Source: Flavobacterium sp. CG_23.5 | GTDB lineage: Bacteria > Bacteroidota > Bacteroidia > Flavobacteriales > Flavobacteriaceae | Direction of reading: 5' to 3' | Length of the DNA: 64,000 bases | Assembly (NCBI RefSeq): GCF_017875765.1 | Contig: NZ_JAGGNA010000001.1 | Coordinates: 1,309,501-1,373,500 of the forward strand | Part shown: positions 53,205-62,744 of the stretch, in pieces | How positions within the stretch are numbered: the stretch's first letter is position 1 | Layout of the letters: each line of letters starts with the position of its first letter | Notes under the pieces: model-generated | The model's input: the letters and a program-made list of their open reading frames with translations, nothing else | The model's database searches: none | Told to the model about the DNA's origin: nothing | Program-made: the position numbers and the translations under genes

Positions 53205-53882
53205 ATGAATAAATTAGAAATAGACATCGCTTTATCTTCTGTGATTTTAAAGGGTGATTTAGTGATTCCAGAAAACACCATAGGATTGGTTATTTTTTCT
53301 CACGGAAGTGGCAGCAGCAGGTTTAGTACCCGAAACAGAATGGTCGCTGAATTGATGCAGCAAAATAAAATAGCCACTTTTTTGTTTGATTTACTTACTG
53401 AGAAAGAGGACGAAATCTATGAAAACCGCTTTAATATTGATTTACTGACCAGCCGATTGATAGAAACGACCGAATGGCTGATGGAAAACAAAAATGCAAA
53501 AGGGTTACCAATAGGATATTTTGGTGCCAGTACCGGCGCGGCATCTGCATTGAGAGCTGCGGCATATTTTAAAGACAGTATAAAAGCGGTGGTATCAAGA
53601 GGTGGACGTCCTGACATGGCGATTACAGAATTGCCTTTGGTGACTGCTCCCACCTTATTGATTGTTGGCGGGCTTGACGTTCCGGTTATTGGAATGAACA
53701 AAATGGCCTTTGATAAATTAGAATCGGTAAAAGAAATAAAAATTATCCCAGGAGCTACGCATCTTTTTGAAGAACCAGAAAAATTGCAGGAGGTGGCGGA
53801 CTTAGCCATTAGCTGGTATAAAAGATATTTGAAAAAAAGGACAATTAACAGCGAGTCTAAATTTAAAATAAATAAATATTAA
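53205..53882 (+). CDS. Alpha/beta hydrolase (dienelactone-hydrolase-like)
   Basis: A 225-residue serine hydrolase with the nucleophile elbow GYFGASTGAASA (Ser about 107), the acid in LLIVGGLDVPVIGMN (Asp), and the His in PGATHLFEEPEKL. An oxyanion-loop motif IFSHGSGSSRFSTRN lies near residue 30. It follows the PRTase by 43 nt. The PRTase-hydrolase pair recurs in other bacteria and sometimes exists as one fused protein, which suggests a joint but undefined function. Confidence 0.8.
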   Translation: MNKLEIDIALSSVILKGDLVIPENTIGLVIFSHGSGSSRFSTRNRMVAELMQQNKIATFLFDLLTEKEDEIYENRFNIDLLTSRLIETTEWLMENKNAKGLPIGYFGASTGAASALRAAAYFKDSIKAVVSRGGRPDMAITELPLVTAPTLLIVGGLDVPVIGMNKMAFDKLESVKEIKIIPGATHLFEEPEKLQEVADLAISWYKRYLKKRTINSESKFKINKY

Positions 53883-53895
53883 AAAATAGAGAACA

Positions 53896-54333
53896 ATGGC
53901 AACAGTAAATCTAGATTTAGTCTTTGATGGAAATTGTAAGGAAGCTTTTGATTTTTACAAATCAGTGTTTGGCGGCGAGTATTCTTATTTTGGAAAATAT
54001 AAAGACATGCCTTCGCATGACAGTACCCAAATTTCTACTGAAGATGCTGAAAAAATAATGCATATCTCACTACCCATAAGTAAAGAGACCAGCTTGATGG
54101 GCAATCACTATATTGAATATTTTGGACGCACAACTGTTTTCGGGAATAATTTTTCGCTTTCCATTAATACCGAAAATAAAGAAGAAGCTGACCGGCTGTA
54201 CAATACACTTTCAGTTGACGGAACTTTGGGGATGCCGATGGAAGATACTTTTTGGGACGCTTATTTCGGCATGTTCACCGATAAATTTGGCGTGAATTGG
54301 ATGGTAAGTTTTGAAGAAAATCAGGCGAAATAA
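53896..54333 (+). CDS. VOC-family protein (PhnB/glyoxalase-like)
   Basis: A 145-residue protein of two beta-alpha-beta-beta-beta units typical of the vicinal oxygen chelate fold (NLDLVFDGNCKEAFDFYKSV, then FGGEYSYFGKYKDMP, ending WDAYFGMFTDKFGVNWMVSF). Metal-binding and substrate residues are not obvious, and many PhnB-like members are uncharacterised. It starts 13 nt after the hydrolase, so it is probably co-transcribed. Confidence 0.82.
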   Translation: MATVNLDLVFDGNCKEAFDFYKSVFGGEYSYFGKYKDMPSHDSTQISTEDAEKIMHISLPISKETSLMGNHYIEYFGRTTVFGNNFSLSINTENKEEADRLYNTLSVDGTLGMPMEDTFWDAYFGMFTDKFGVNWMVSFEENQAK

Positions 54334-54504
54334 ATTTACTTGCTTTTTTATTCAAATAATTTTAAAATATATTAAAAAAACTTTTAATATTTTCATAATT
54401 CACAGATATTAACTTGACCTATTAATAATTGATTAGATTTGAATAAACTAACCTTAAAATAAAACAAAAGGTAAAGCATTTAATCTCAATTAAATAAACA
54501 TTTT

Positions 54505-54861
54505 ATGACAAAGAAACGAATACTCGCATTTTTAATTATTGTACTATCAATTGTAAGTTGTAGTAAAGATGAACCAACATCATCGCCAGCGATTGCATTT
54601 ACACAATCAGAAGGAAAAGCTGTCAATGGACAATATACGATTACTGGAACTATTACGTCATCAGTTTCGTTATTAAAGGTGATTGTTACAAAAGAAGGGG
54701 ATACTACTCCATTTATCATTGATGATACAACAGCAAAAAATAAAAACAGCTACCCTTACTCGTATTTAATAACTGGTATCACAAAGGATACCTACATTTT
54801 GATTGATATTTATGATCAAAATAATACAAAAACGTCGACAAGATTTTTAATCAGGATTTAG
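54505..54861 (+). CDS. Small lipoprotein of unknown function
   Basis: A 118-residue protein with a lipobox (SIVSC, Cys about 19) and a short linker, then a beta-rich domain (GQYTITGTITSSVSLLKVIV, KNSYPYSYLITGITKDTYIL) that resembles an Ig-like or bacterial surface repeat. I do not recognise the family. It has its own clean ATG and terminator and is separate from the VOC gene (171 nt). It is probably displayed on the outer membrane. Confidence 0.65.
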   Translation: MTKKRILAFLIIVLSIVSCSKDEPTSSPAIAFTQSEGKAVNGQYTITGTITSSVSLLKVIVTKEGDTTPFIIDDTTAKNKNSYPYSYLITGITKDTYILIDIYDQNNTKTSTRFLIRI

Positions 54862-54883
54862 ACTGTTAACCAAGAAGTTGAAG

Positions 54884-54917
54884 AAAAGCCCGAATTTTAC
54901 ATTCGGGCTTTTTTTTG
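54884..54917 (+). terminator. Terminator after the small lipoprotein gene
   Basis: The stem AAAAGCCCGAAT / ATTCGGGCTTTT around TTTAC is followed by T8. Confidence 0.85.
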
Positions 54918-55079
54918 TTATACAAATCATTGACATATATGTGTTTAACAAAAAATAATGTTCCGCGCTCACAATTTAAGCAAAGTAGAGCAAATTTGTT
55001 TTAAAGGAAAGTAGGAATAGGTGCGAATTGTGGATCCACTATATGCCACACACAAATCATTCGGAAAACATTACCGCAT

Positions 55080-55107
55080 AAAAAAGCCTCAATCAAGAGG
55101 CTTTTTT
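55080..55107. terminator. Relic terminator next to the carB 3' fragment
   Basis: AAAAAAGCCTC pairs with GAGGCTTTTTT around AATCAA. It occupies the same place relative to the carB fragment as the real carB terminator does to carB (59364-59389), but with a different stem. Confidence 0.75.
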
Positions 55108-55127
55108 AATATACAAAATTCAAGTTT

Positions 55128-55277
55128 TTATTTACTCAAATACATTTTTCTTCTGGAATACAATTCGTAGAATTGGTCGTCTTTCAAGTCATCATTAAAT
55201 AAGATGCTTTCTCCTGTTGATTTCATTTTTGGTCCTAATGCTTTATTCGCATTATGGAACTTGCTGAAAGAGAAAAC
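55128..55277 (-). pseudogene. Duplicated 3' end of carB
   Basis: Reading leftward, these 150 nt encode 49 residues plus stop. They correspond to the last 49 codons of carB (59411-59560) with only three substitutions (V to A, E to K, I to N). By hand count about 12 of 150 bases differ, most at silent positions. Homology stops abruptly at 55277. No start codon or upstream part exists here, so it is not functional. Together with carB it brackets 55.3-59.4 kb. Confidence 0.88.
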
Positions 55278-55363
55278 TGTAACGCTGCATCTAAAATTTT
55301 ATTAGCGCTATTGTATTGGCAAAAAAAGTATCTTTAGTAATTGAAAATTTAAAAATTGGCTAA

Positions 55364-56533
55364 ATGAGAATAAAAATAATGTTGATTAGTATTCTATTGA
55401 CACAGCAAATCATTGCTCAATCATACCAAAAAATCCATGACAGAGCCATTCTTATAGATTCGCACAATGATATCCTAACCAAAACGGTAGATAAAGGTTT
55501 TGTTTTTGATACCGACTTGAAAGGAAAGACCCATAGTGATTTGGCACGATGGAGACAAGGCGGACTTGATGTACAGGTGTTTTCTGTATTTTGCGACGGA
55601 GACAAAGTAAATCCTTTTGCCTACGCAAATCAACAAATGGATGCTTTGGATGCAGTTGCGAAACGCAATCCCGATAAAATTGTAAAAGTAACCAATACCA
55701 GAGCCTTATATAAAGTCGTAAAACAGCACAAAATAGCGGCTATGTTTGGCGTTGAAGGCGGACACATAATTGAAAATGATTTAAATAAATTGGATCTTTT
55801 GTATCATCGTGGCGCAAGATACATGACATTGACTTGGAATAATTCGACACCATGGGCAACGAGTGCCTTTGACGAAACTTTCAACAAAGATTTGAATCAT
55901 AAAGGCTTGACTGACTTTGGCAAACAAGTAATACAGAGAATGAATGCCTTGGGTATGATGGTTGATATTAGTCATGTAGGATTAACCACTTTTTGGGATG
56001 TAATGAAAACCACCACAAAACCAGTAATTGCATCGCATAGTTCTGTTTACACCTTATGCCAACACCAACGAAATTTAAACGATGAACAAATAAAAGCTGT
56101 TGCCAAAAATGGAGGGGTTATTCAGGTAAATTTTTATTCCGGGTTTTTAGACAACAACTACATGAAAAGTAAAGAGGCCTTTATTGAAAAGCATGCTATC
56201 GAAAATGACGCTATGACAAAAAGTGGTATGACAGAAGAGGCAAGAGAAGAACTTCTTTTTATGAAGTATAAAAATGAGGTTGAGCCACTACGAACGCCTT
56301 TTTCATCAGTTATGCAACATATAGAATACATCATAAAATTAGTTGGTATCGATTATGTAGGTATCGGTTCTGATTTTGATGGCATTGAATCTCCCCCTCA
56401 AGAATTAGATGATGTTACTACCTATCCCCTGATTACAAAAGCTTTGGTAGAAAAAGGCTATAGCCAAAAAGATATCACCAAGATTTTAGGAGGAAATTTT
56501 CTGAGAGTTCTAAAAGCAAATGAAGTAAACTAA
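55364..56533 (+). CDS. M19-family membrane-type dipeptidase
   Basis: A 389-residue zinc dipeptidase of the renal dipeptidase family. The metal ligands are visible in DSHNDI (HxD, about 25-30), GVEGGHIIEND, VDISHVGLTTFWD and IASHSSVY. A signal-like N-terminus (IKIMLISILLTQQIIAQSYQ) suggests export to the periplasm. Substrates may be dipeptides, including D-amino acid dipeptides. It is followed after 5 nt by a dienelactone hydrolase, forming a two-gene operon inside the presumed insertion. Confidence 0.9.
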   Translation: MRIKIMLISILLTQQIIAQSYQKIHDRAILIDSHNDILTKTVDKGFVFDTDLKGKTHSDLARWRQGGLDVQVFSVFCDGDKVNPFAYANQQMDALDAVAKRNPDKIVKVTNTRALYKVVKQHKIAAMFGVEGGHIIENDLNKLDLLYHRGARYMTLTWNNSTPWATSAFDETFNKDLNHKGLTDFGKQVIQRMNALGMMVDISHVGLTTFWDVMKTTTKPVIASHSSVYTLCQHQRNLNDEQIKAVAKNGGVIQVNFYSGFLDNNYMKSKEAFIEKHAIENDAMTKSGMTEEAREELLFMKYKNEVEPLRTPFSSVMQHIEYIIKLVGIDYVGIGSDFDGIESPPQELDDVTTYPLITKALVEKGYSQKDITKILGGNFLRVLKANEVN

Positions 56534-56538
56534 AAACG

Positions 56539-57432
56539 ATGAAAAAACTAACCAAAGAAGACATCAGTCAAGAAGTATTTGACTTATACGATGACTACGC
56601 TCATAATAAACTGGATAGGAGACAGTTCGTACAGAAATTATCGTTGTTTGCGGTGGGAACGCTCACGCTTCCTTCGCTTCTTAGTTTTATGACACCCAAT
56701 TACGTTGATTCTATATTAATCAAGCCAGAAGACCCAAGGCTGAAATCAGAATACATCACGTACGATTCTCCCAAAGGCGGAGGAAAAATCAAAGGACTTT
56801 TATCTCAACCCACGGGAACCAAAAAGAAACTGCCGGGAATCATAGTAGTACATGAAAACCGCGGACTGAACCCTTATATTGAAGATGTAGGACGAAGAGC
56901 CGCCGTGGAAGGATTCATTACTTTGGCACCCGATGCGTTATCTCCTTTGGGCGGTTATCCTGGAAATGATGATGCGGGAAGAGAATTACAAAAAAAACGT
57001 ACCCGTGAAGAAATGCTCGAAGACTTTATTGCAGCTTATGAATACCTAAAATCACACAAAGATTGTAATGGACATATTGGTGTGGTAGGATTTTGTTTTG
57101 GCGGTTGGATTGCCAATATGATGGCGGTCAAAATCCCAGATTTGTGTGCCGCAGTTCCTTATTACGGCGGACAACCCACAGCAGCCGAGGCCGAGAAAAT
57201 AAAAACGCCTATCCTAGCACACTATGCCAGTTTAGACAGCAGAGTAAATGAAGGTTGGCCTGCTTTTGAAGCGATCCTTAAAAAGAACAAAGTAAAACAT
57301 ACTGCTTATTTCTATCCCGGAGTGAATCATGGTTTTCATAACAATACCACGCCGAGATACGATGAAAAAGCCGCCACTTTATCATGGACAAGAACTATTG
57401 ATTTTTTCAAGGTGAAATTGAAGAAGAAATAA
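56539..57432 (+). CDS. Dienelactone hydrolase family protein with Tat-like signal
   Basis: A 297-residue alpha/beta hydrolase. The N-terminus has a twin-arginine-like motif (DRRQFVQKLSLFAVGTLTLP), so it may be exported folded. The nucleophile is Cys in GFCFGG (about 188-193), with Asp in ASLDSRVNE and His in PGVNHGFHNN, the dienelactone hydrolase Cys-Asp-His set. A natural substrate cannot be assigned. It is co-transcribed with the dipeptidase. Confidence 0.85.
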   Translation: MKKLTKEDISQEVFDLYDDYAHNKLDRRQFVQKLSLFAVGTLTLPSLLSFMTPNYVDSILIKPEDPRLKSEYITYDSPKGGGKIKGLLSQPTGTKKKLPGIIVVHENRGLNPYIEDVGRRAAVEGFITLAPDALSPLGGYPGNDDAGRELQKKRTREEMLEDFIAAYEYLKSHKDCNGHIGVVGFCFGGWIANMMAVKIPDLCAAVPYYGGQPTAAEAEKIKTPILAHYASLDSRVNEGWPAFEAILKKNKVKHTAYFYPGVNHGFHNNTTPRYDEKAATLSWTRTIDFFKVKLKKK

Positions 57433-57738
57433 GTTCAGTATTTTGATATGTAAAAGTTCCTAGATTGGGGCATTTTTTATTTCATTAGAGGCTATTTCAA
57501 AGAAATAATCTATAAATATTAACTTAGGGAAATTTAATCAGTTTTTTTTATACAAATAGTTTTATAGTTAACTTGAAAAATTATAGGAGTTGATGTAGGA
57601 GTTGTTTTTTATGTTAATAATGATTTTAAAATCGAGAAAAATGCAATATCTTATTTGATTAAAAAATGTATATTTACATCTGATCAGTAAACAAAGCCCT
57701 ATATTAAAGGGTTTCTTATTTGACACTTATTTGACAAT
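57433..57738. other. AT-rich intergenic spacer ending in a direct repeat
   Basis: No gene is visible in these 306 nt. The last 26 nt (57713-57738) are one copy of the direct repeat that brackets the following CDS. I see no TTG / TAnnTTTG promoter at good spacing. Confidence 0.45.
57713..57738 (+). repeat. Direct repeat, left copy, abutting the AlbA_2 gene start
   Basis: A 26-nt unit made of TTCTTATTTGA, three bases, TTATTTGA, one base and AAT. It ends immediately before the ATG at 57739. The right copy at 59191-59216 differs at four positions. Confidence 0.65.
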
Positions 57739-59190
57739 ATGGAAGAAATCGAATTAAAATCATTAATAAAAGAGCTTGTAACCTTTTCTCAAGAAACCGA
57801 ATGGGTTGAATTCAAGTTGAACTTTCATTCTAATGAAGAAATAGGAGAAAGAATTTCAGCCTTAGCAAATGGTGCTTGTTTAAATAATAAACAAAATGGG
57901 TTTTTAATTTTTGGAGTCGAAGACAAAACCCATACAATTAAGGGAACAACATTTAAAGTAAAATCGGCAACTCAAGGAAAAGAGGAACTTGAAAATTGGA
58001 TAATTCAACGTCTAGATCCTCGTATTGATTTTAAAACTTATGAATTTTTTTATTCAGAGAATATCAGAATTAGTATGTTTGTTATTCCTGCGTCTATTAA
58101 TCGTCCCGTCAAGTTCCTTAATCAAGCTTATATCAGGATTGGTAGTTATACTAGGTTACTTAAAGATTTTCCAGAAAAAGAAGCGAAAATTTGGAATAGA
58201 AAAACCAAAGATAAATTCGAGTTGCAATTAGCTAAAGAAAATGTTGATGACGATACAATCATTTCTTTACTTGATACTCAAACTTATTTTGATTTACTGA
58301 AACTTCCTTATCCATCTAATAGAAAAGGAGTAATCGATAAATTCATTTCAGAAAACTTAATCATTAAGAAAACTACTAAATACTCAATTACAAATTTAGG
58401 TGCCATTTTATTCGCTAAAAACTTAGAAGACTTCCCTGATTTAAAAAGAAAAGCAATCAGAGTAATAGTTTACAAAAACAATAATAAGATTGAAACAATT
58501 CGTGAGCAAATTGGAGGCAAAGGATATGTATCAGGTTATCAAGGATTAATTGATTGGGTAAATAGTCAACTACCAGCAAATGAAGAAATAGGTAAAGCAT
58601 TTCGAGATGATAAAAGAATGTATCCAGAAATTGCTGTGAGAGAATTATTAGCTAATGCAATAATCCACCAAGATTTTGAAGAAAAAGGATTTCCTATGGT
58701 TGAAATATTCTCAGATAGGATAGAAATTACAAATCCCGGAATTCCGTTAATTACTCCAGAGAGGTTTATTGATGAATACCAGTCTAGAAACGATACCCTT
58801 GCAGATTTAATGAGAAGATTAGGAATATGTGAAGAAAAAGGAAGTGGAATTGATAAAGTAATATCTTATAATGAAATTTATCAACTTCCTGCTCCAGAAA
58901 TACTTATTCAAGAGAAGCATACCAGAGTAATTATGTATTCTTATAAAACTCTAAATCAAATGGATAAAAAAGATAAAGTAAGAGCTTGTTATCAACATTG
59001 TTGTTTGAGATATGTTTCAAATGATAAAATGACTAACCAATCACTAAGAGATAGATTTAAAATTGAAGATAAAAATGCTGCGATAGCGTCTAGAATTATA
59101 AAAGAAGCTTTACTTGCAAAAATTATCAAAGAAGATGATCCCGAAAGCAATTCAAGAAAATATAAAAAATACGTGCCTTTTTGGGCATAA
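57739..59190 (+). CDS. AlbA_2 / HATPase-type putative transcriptional regulator
   Basis: A 483-residue protein with an AlbA_2 (Schlafen-like DNA-binding) domain at residues 10-140 (ETEWVEFKLNFHS, ISALANGAC, GFLIFGVEDKTH). A HATPase_c-like region follows at about 280-400 (AVRELLANAIIHQDF, EIFSDRIEITNPG, LGICEEKGSGIDKV) and a C-terminal winged helix (KMTNQSLRDRFKIEDKNAAI). Proteins with this order are called RecG-like or ATP-binding transcriptional regulators. They occur in accessory regions and some defence loci. It stands alone, bracketed exactly by direct repeats, inside the presumed insertion. Confidence 0.83.
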   Translation: MEEIELKSLIKELVTFSQETEWVEFKLNFHSNEEIGERISALANGACLNNKQNGFLIFGVEDKTHTIKGTTFKVKSATQGKEELENWIIQRLDPRIDFKTYEFFYSENIRISMFVIPASINRPVKFLNQAYIRIGSYTRLLKDFPEKEAKIWNRKTKDKFELQLAKENVDDDTIISLLDTQTYFDLLKLPYPSNRKGVIDKFISENLIIKKTTKYSITNLGAILFAKNLEDFPDLKRKAIRVIVYKNNNKIETIREQIGGKGYVSGYQGLIDWVNSQLPANEEIGKAFRDDKRMYPEIAVRELLANAIIHQDFEEKGFPMVEIFSDRIEITNPGIPLITPERFIDEYQSRNDTLADLMRRLGICEEKGSGIDKVISYNEIYQLPAPEILIQEKHTRVIMYSYKTLNQMDKKDKVRACYQHCCLRYVSNDKMTNQSLRDRFKIEDKNAAIASRIIKEALLAKIIKEDDPESNSRKYKKYVPFWA

Positions 59191-59216
59191 TTCTTATTTG
59201 ATGGTTATTTGATAAT
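59191..59216 (+). repeat. Direct repeat, right copy, abutting the AlbA_2 gene stop
   Basis: It starts on the base after the TAA at 59188-59190. Same layout as the left copy: TTCTTATTTGA, TGG, TTATTTGA, T, AAT. Confidence 0.65.
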
Positions 59217-59363
59217 TGATGACTTTAAAAACACAAACAACTGAAATTCAACAATTTTTTATTTGACATATTAAACTATTGCCAAAATCTAGAATTCGTT
59301 GAGGCAAATGTCTCCGACTTTGCAATAACAATAACGAGCCATTAACACAAAACACTTTCCCAC

Positions 59364-59389
59364 AAAAAAAGCCCCAAACGGGGCTTTTT
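59364..59389 (-). terminator. Terminator of carB
   Basis: The stem AAAGCCCC / GGGGCTTT around AAAC is flanked by A and T runs, 21 nt past the carB stop codon. Confidence 0.85.
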
Positions 59390-59410
59390 AAATATCAATA
59401 ATTCAAGTTT

Positions 59411-62263
59411 TTATTTACTCAAATACATTTTTCTTCTAGAGTACAATTCGTAAAATTGATCGTCTTTTAAGTCATCAATAAACAAGATACTTTCTCCTGT
59501 CGATTTCATTTCTGGTCCTAATGCTTTATTCACATTATGGAATTTGCTGAAAGAGAAAACCGGTTGCTTGATGGCAAATCCTTTCAGTTGTGGGTTGAAG
59601 GTAAAATCAGTCACTTTATTGTGGCCTAACATTACTTTAGTCGCATAGTTCACATATGGTTCTCCGTATGCTTTTGCAATAAATGGAACCGTACGAGACG
59701 CTCTAGGATTCGCTTCAATGATATAAACGATATCATCTTTTATCGCAAACTGAATGTTGATTAAACCAACCGTTCTCAAAGCCAACGCTATATTTTTGGT
59801 ATGATCTTTTATTTGTTGCATCACAAATTCACCCAAGTTAAATGGTGGTAAAGTCGCGTTACTGTCGCCAGAATGCACTCCGCATGGTTCAATGTGTTCC
59901 ATAATTCCTATGATGTACACATTTTCTCCATCGCAAATCGCATCAGCTTCCGCTTCTATCGCACCATCAAGATAGTGGTCTAAAAGCAGTTTATTTCCTG
60001 GAATCGTTTTCAATAAATTGATAACGTGTTCTTCCAGTTCTTGCTTGTTGATTACAATTTTCATTCCCTGACCACCCAACACATAAGAAGGACGAATCAA
60101 TAACGGGAAGTCCAACGTGTCAGCTAAAGCAGAAGCTTCATCAGCCGTCTCTGCAATTCCAAATTGTGGGAAAGGAATTTTCAATTCGGTTAACAACTCA
60201 GAGAAACGTCCTCTGTCTTCGGCTAAATCCAAAGCATCAAAGCTCGTTCCTATAATTTTAATACCGTATTTAGATAGTTTTTCGGCTAATTTCAAGGCTG
60301 TTTGTCCTCCTAATTGCACGATAACCCCTTCTGGTTTTTCATGTTGGATAATATCGTAAATATGTTCCCAAAAAACTGGTTCGAAATACAATTTATCGGC
60401 TGTATCAAAATCAGTCGAAACCGTTTCTGGATTACAGTTGATCATGATGGTTTCGTAGCCACATTCTTTGGCGGCAAGCACACCATGCACACATGAGTAA
60501 TCAAATTCGATTCCTTGTCCAATTCTATTTGGGCCTGACCCAAGAACAATTATTTTCTTTTTATCAGTAACAATACTTTCGTTGTCCACGTAACGCGTTC
60601 CGTCCGCTTTTTCTATTTCGGCTTCAAAAGTCGAATAGTAATAGGGCGTTTTCGCTTTGAACTCCGCCGCACAAGTATCCACTAATTTGAATACACGATT
60701 GATGTTCATCGTAGTTCGTAACGTATGTACTTGACTTTCCAAACAACCCATCATGTGTGCAATTTGTCTATCGGCAAAACCTTTTTGTTTCGCTTCAAGC
60801 AAAAGCTCTCTTGGTAAAGTATCTACTTTATAATTTGAAATCTCTTTCTCTAAAGTATAAAGTTCTTCGTATTGTTTTAAGAACCACATATCGATTTTAG
60901 TAATTTCATGAATACGGCTCAATGGAATTCCAAGAGCGATGGCATCATAAATCACAAAAACACGATCCCAACTAGCAAAAGTCAGTTTCTCGATAATTTG
61001 TTCGTAATTTTTATATCCTTTTCCGTCCGCACCTAAACCATTTCTTTTGATTTCCAATGATTGAGTGGCTTTATGCAAAGCTTCTTGGAACGAACGACCA
61101 ATTCCCATTACTTCCCCTACGGATTTCATTTGAAGTCCCAAAGTTCTGTCAGCTCCTTCGAATTTGTCAAAGTTCCAACGTGGAATTTTCACAATCACAT
61201 AATCCAAGGTTGGTTCAAACAAAGCCGAAGTTGATTTGGTGATTTGGTTTTGCAATTCATCTAAGTTGTAACCTAACGCTAATTTTGACGCAATCTTTGC
61301 AATAGGATAACCCGTTGCTTTTGATGCCAAAGCGGATGAACGAGACACACGAGGATTGATTTCAATCGCTACAATATCTTCTTTCTCGTCAGGCGAAACA
61401 GCAAACTGCACATTACAACCTCCTGCAAAATTTCCGATGCTGCGCATCATCAAAATGGCATAATCACGCATTCTTTGGAAAGTCGTATCGGATAACGTCA
61501 TTGCCGGCGCAACCGTAATGGAATCTCCAGTATGAATTCCCATTGGATCCATATTTTCGATAGAACAGATAATCACAACATTATCGTTTTTATCTCTCAA
61601 AAGTTCCAACTCATATTCCTTCCACCCCATTAAAGCTTTGTCAATCAACACCTCATGAATAGGTGATGCTTCTAAACCTCTGGTTAAAAGTTCGTCAAAA
61701 TCTTCTTTTTTGTATACAATAGCAGCTCCGGTACCACCAAGCGTAAACGAAGGACGTATTACTAATGGAAAACCAAATTCCTGCGCTATTTCTTTTCCTC
61801 TAAGGTAAGAAGTACATATTTCAGCCGGTGCAGATGGAACGCCTATCTTTTTTAGCAATTGTTTGAACTGCTCTCTATCTTCGGTAATATTAATTGCGTT
61901 TACATCAACCCCGATTAATTTTACTCCAAAATCAGCCCAAATTCCTTTTTCATCGGCTTCAAGACACAAGTTCAGCGCCGTTTGTCCACCCATTGTAGGC
62001 AAAACAGCATCGATTTGAGGATGTGCTTTAAGAATTTCAATGATTGATTTAGTAGTTAGGGGTTTCAAGTAAATATGATCGGCCATGGATGGGTCGGTCA
62101 TAATGGTTGCCGGATTGGAATTGATTAGGATAACTTCAATTCCTTCCTCACGGATAGAACGAGCAGATTGTGATCCCGCATAATCAAATTCACATGCTTG
62201 ACCAATAACAATAGGACCTGAACCTATTATTAAAACTGATTTTATGGATGTATCTTTTGGCAT
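59411..62263 (-). CDS. carB: Carbamoyl phosphate synthase large subunit
   Basis: A 950-residue CarB, the two-ATP-grasp synthetase making carbamoyl phosphate for pyrimidines and arginine. The first half begins SVLIIGSGPIVIGQACEFDY and the second repeats the pattern at IIVLGSGPNRIGQGIEFDYS. ATP-grasp motifs such as RPSFTLGGTG and RPSYVLGGQGMK are present. It ends soon after GPEMKSTGES, so the ~120-residue C-terminal allosteric MGS domain of E. coli CarB (about 1070 residues) is missing, as in other Bacteroidota. Its last 49 codons are duplicated at 55128-55277. Confidence 0.95.
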   Translation of the reverse strand: MPKDTSIKSVLIIGSGPIVIGQACEFDYAGSQSARSIREEGIEVILINSNPATIMTDPSMADHIYLKPLTTKSIIEILKAHPQIDAVLPTMGGQTALNLCLEADEKGIWADFGVKLIGVDVNAINITEDREQFKQLLKKIGVPSAPAEICTSYLRGKEIAQEFGFPLVIRPSFTLGGTGAAIVYKKEDFDELLTRGLEASPIHEVLIDKALMGWKEYELELLRDKNDNVVIICSIENMDPMGIHTGDSITVAPAMTLSDTTFQRMRDYAILMMRSIGNFAGGCNVQFAVSPDEKEDIVAIEINPRVSRSSALASKATGYPIAKIASKLALGYNLDELQNQITKSTSALFEPTLDYVIVKIPRWNFDKFEGADRTLGLQMKSVGEVMGIGRSFQEALHKATQSLEIKRNGLGADGKGYKNYEQIIEKLTFASWDRVFVIYDAIALGIPLSRIHEITKIDMWFLKQYEELYTLEKEISNYKVDTLPRELLLEAKQKGFADRQIAHMMGCLESQVHTLRTTMNINRVFKLVDTCAAEFKAKTPYYYSTFEAEIEKADGTRYVDNESIVTDKKKIIVLGSGPNRIGQGIEFDYSCVHGVLAAKECGYETIMINCNPETVSTDFDTADKLYFEPVFWEHIYDIIQHEKPEGVIVQLGGQTALKLAEKLSKYGIKIIGTSFDALDLAEDRGRFSELLTELKIPFPQFGIAETADEASALADTLDFPLLIRPSYVLGGQGMKIVINKQELEEHVINLLKTIPGNKLLLDHYLDGAIEAEADAICDGENVYIIGIMEHIEPCGVHSGDSNATLPPFNLGEFVMQQIKDHTKNIALALRTVGLINIQFAIKDDIVYIIEANPRASRTVPFIAKAYGEPYVNYATKVMLGHNKVTDFTFNPQLKGFAIKQPVFSFSKFHNVNKALGPEMKSTGESILFIDDLKDDQFYELYSRRKMYLSK

Positions 62264-62366
62264 TGTAGTGTTGTATTGTGTTGTGTAGTTATTTTTTTCA
62301 AAGATTAAAGTTACTCAACTTTAAGACTTTAAATCCGAGCCTTAATTTTTTTTTAACGACTAGGTA

Positions 62367-62400
62367 TAAAAAAAGGCGATACTAAAGAAAGTAACGCCTT
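62367..62400 (-). terminator. Terminator of rpmH
   Basis: On the minus strand GGCGTTACT pairs imperfectly with AGTATCGCC around TTCTTT, followed by a T7 run. It is 20 nt past the rpmH stop. Confidence 0.7.
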
Positions 62401-62419
62401 ATTTATGTTTATAAAAACA

Positions 62420-62581
62420 TTATTTTTTGTGTCTTGGTTCACAAGAAACAGTCAATTTATGTCTTCCTTTAGCTCTTCTACGCGCTAGAACTTTTCTTCC
62501 ATTTGCAGAAGCCATTCTGTCCATAAATCCGTGCTTATTTCTTCTTTTTCTTTTCGATGGTTGAAACGTTCTTTTGCTCAT
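62420..62581 (-). CDS. rpmH: 50S ribosomal protein L34
   Basis: A 53-residue basic protein with the L34 signature ([20 protein letters not shown], then [20 protein letters not shown]). Its start is the ATG at 62579-62581 on the minus strand. As in other Flavobacteria it lacks the rnpA-dnaA neighbourhood typical of proteobacteria and stands as a single gene with its own terminator, upstream of carB on the same strand. Confidence 0.95.
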   Translation of the reverse strand: MSKRTFQPSKRKRRNKHGFMDRMASANGRKVLARRRAKGRHKLTVSCEPRHKK

Positions 62582-62744
62582 TGCTTTGTATCTTTAAAAT
62601 CTTATTTATATGTCTTCCTATTTCGAATAACTGTTATTCTAAAACCGAGTGCAAATATACAAAGACTTTTTTTTCTCGCAAGCAGTTTTGTAAAAATATT
62701 TTCAATTCATTTTACTATATTTGTGATCTTAAAATAATCACACT

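Noticed and set aside
55128..55277. A second functional carB or a small peptide gene
   Set aside because: Only the last 49 codons are present, with no start codon.
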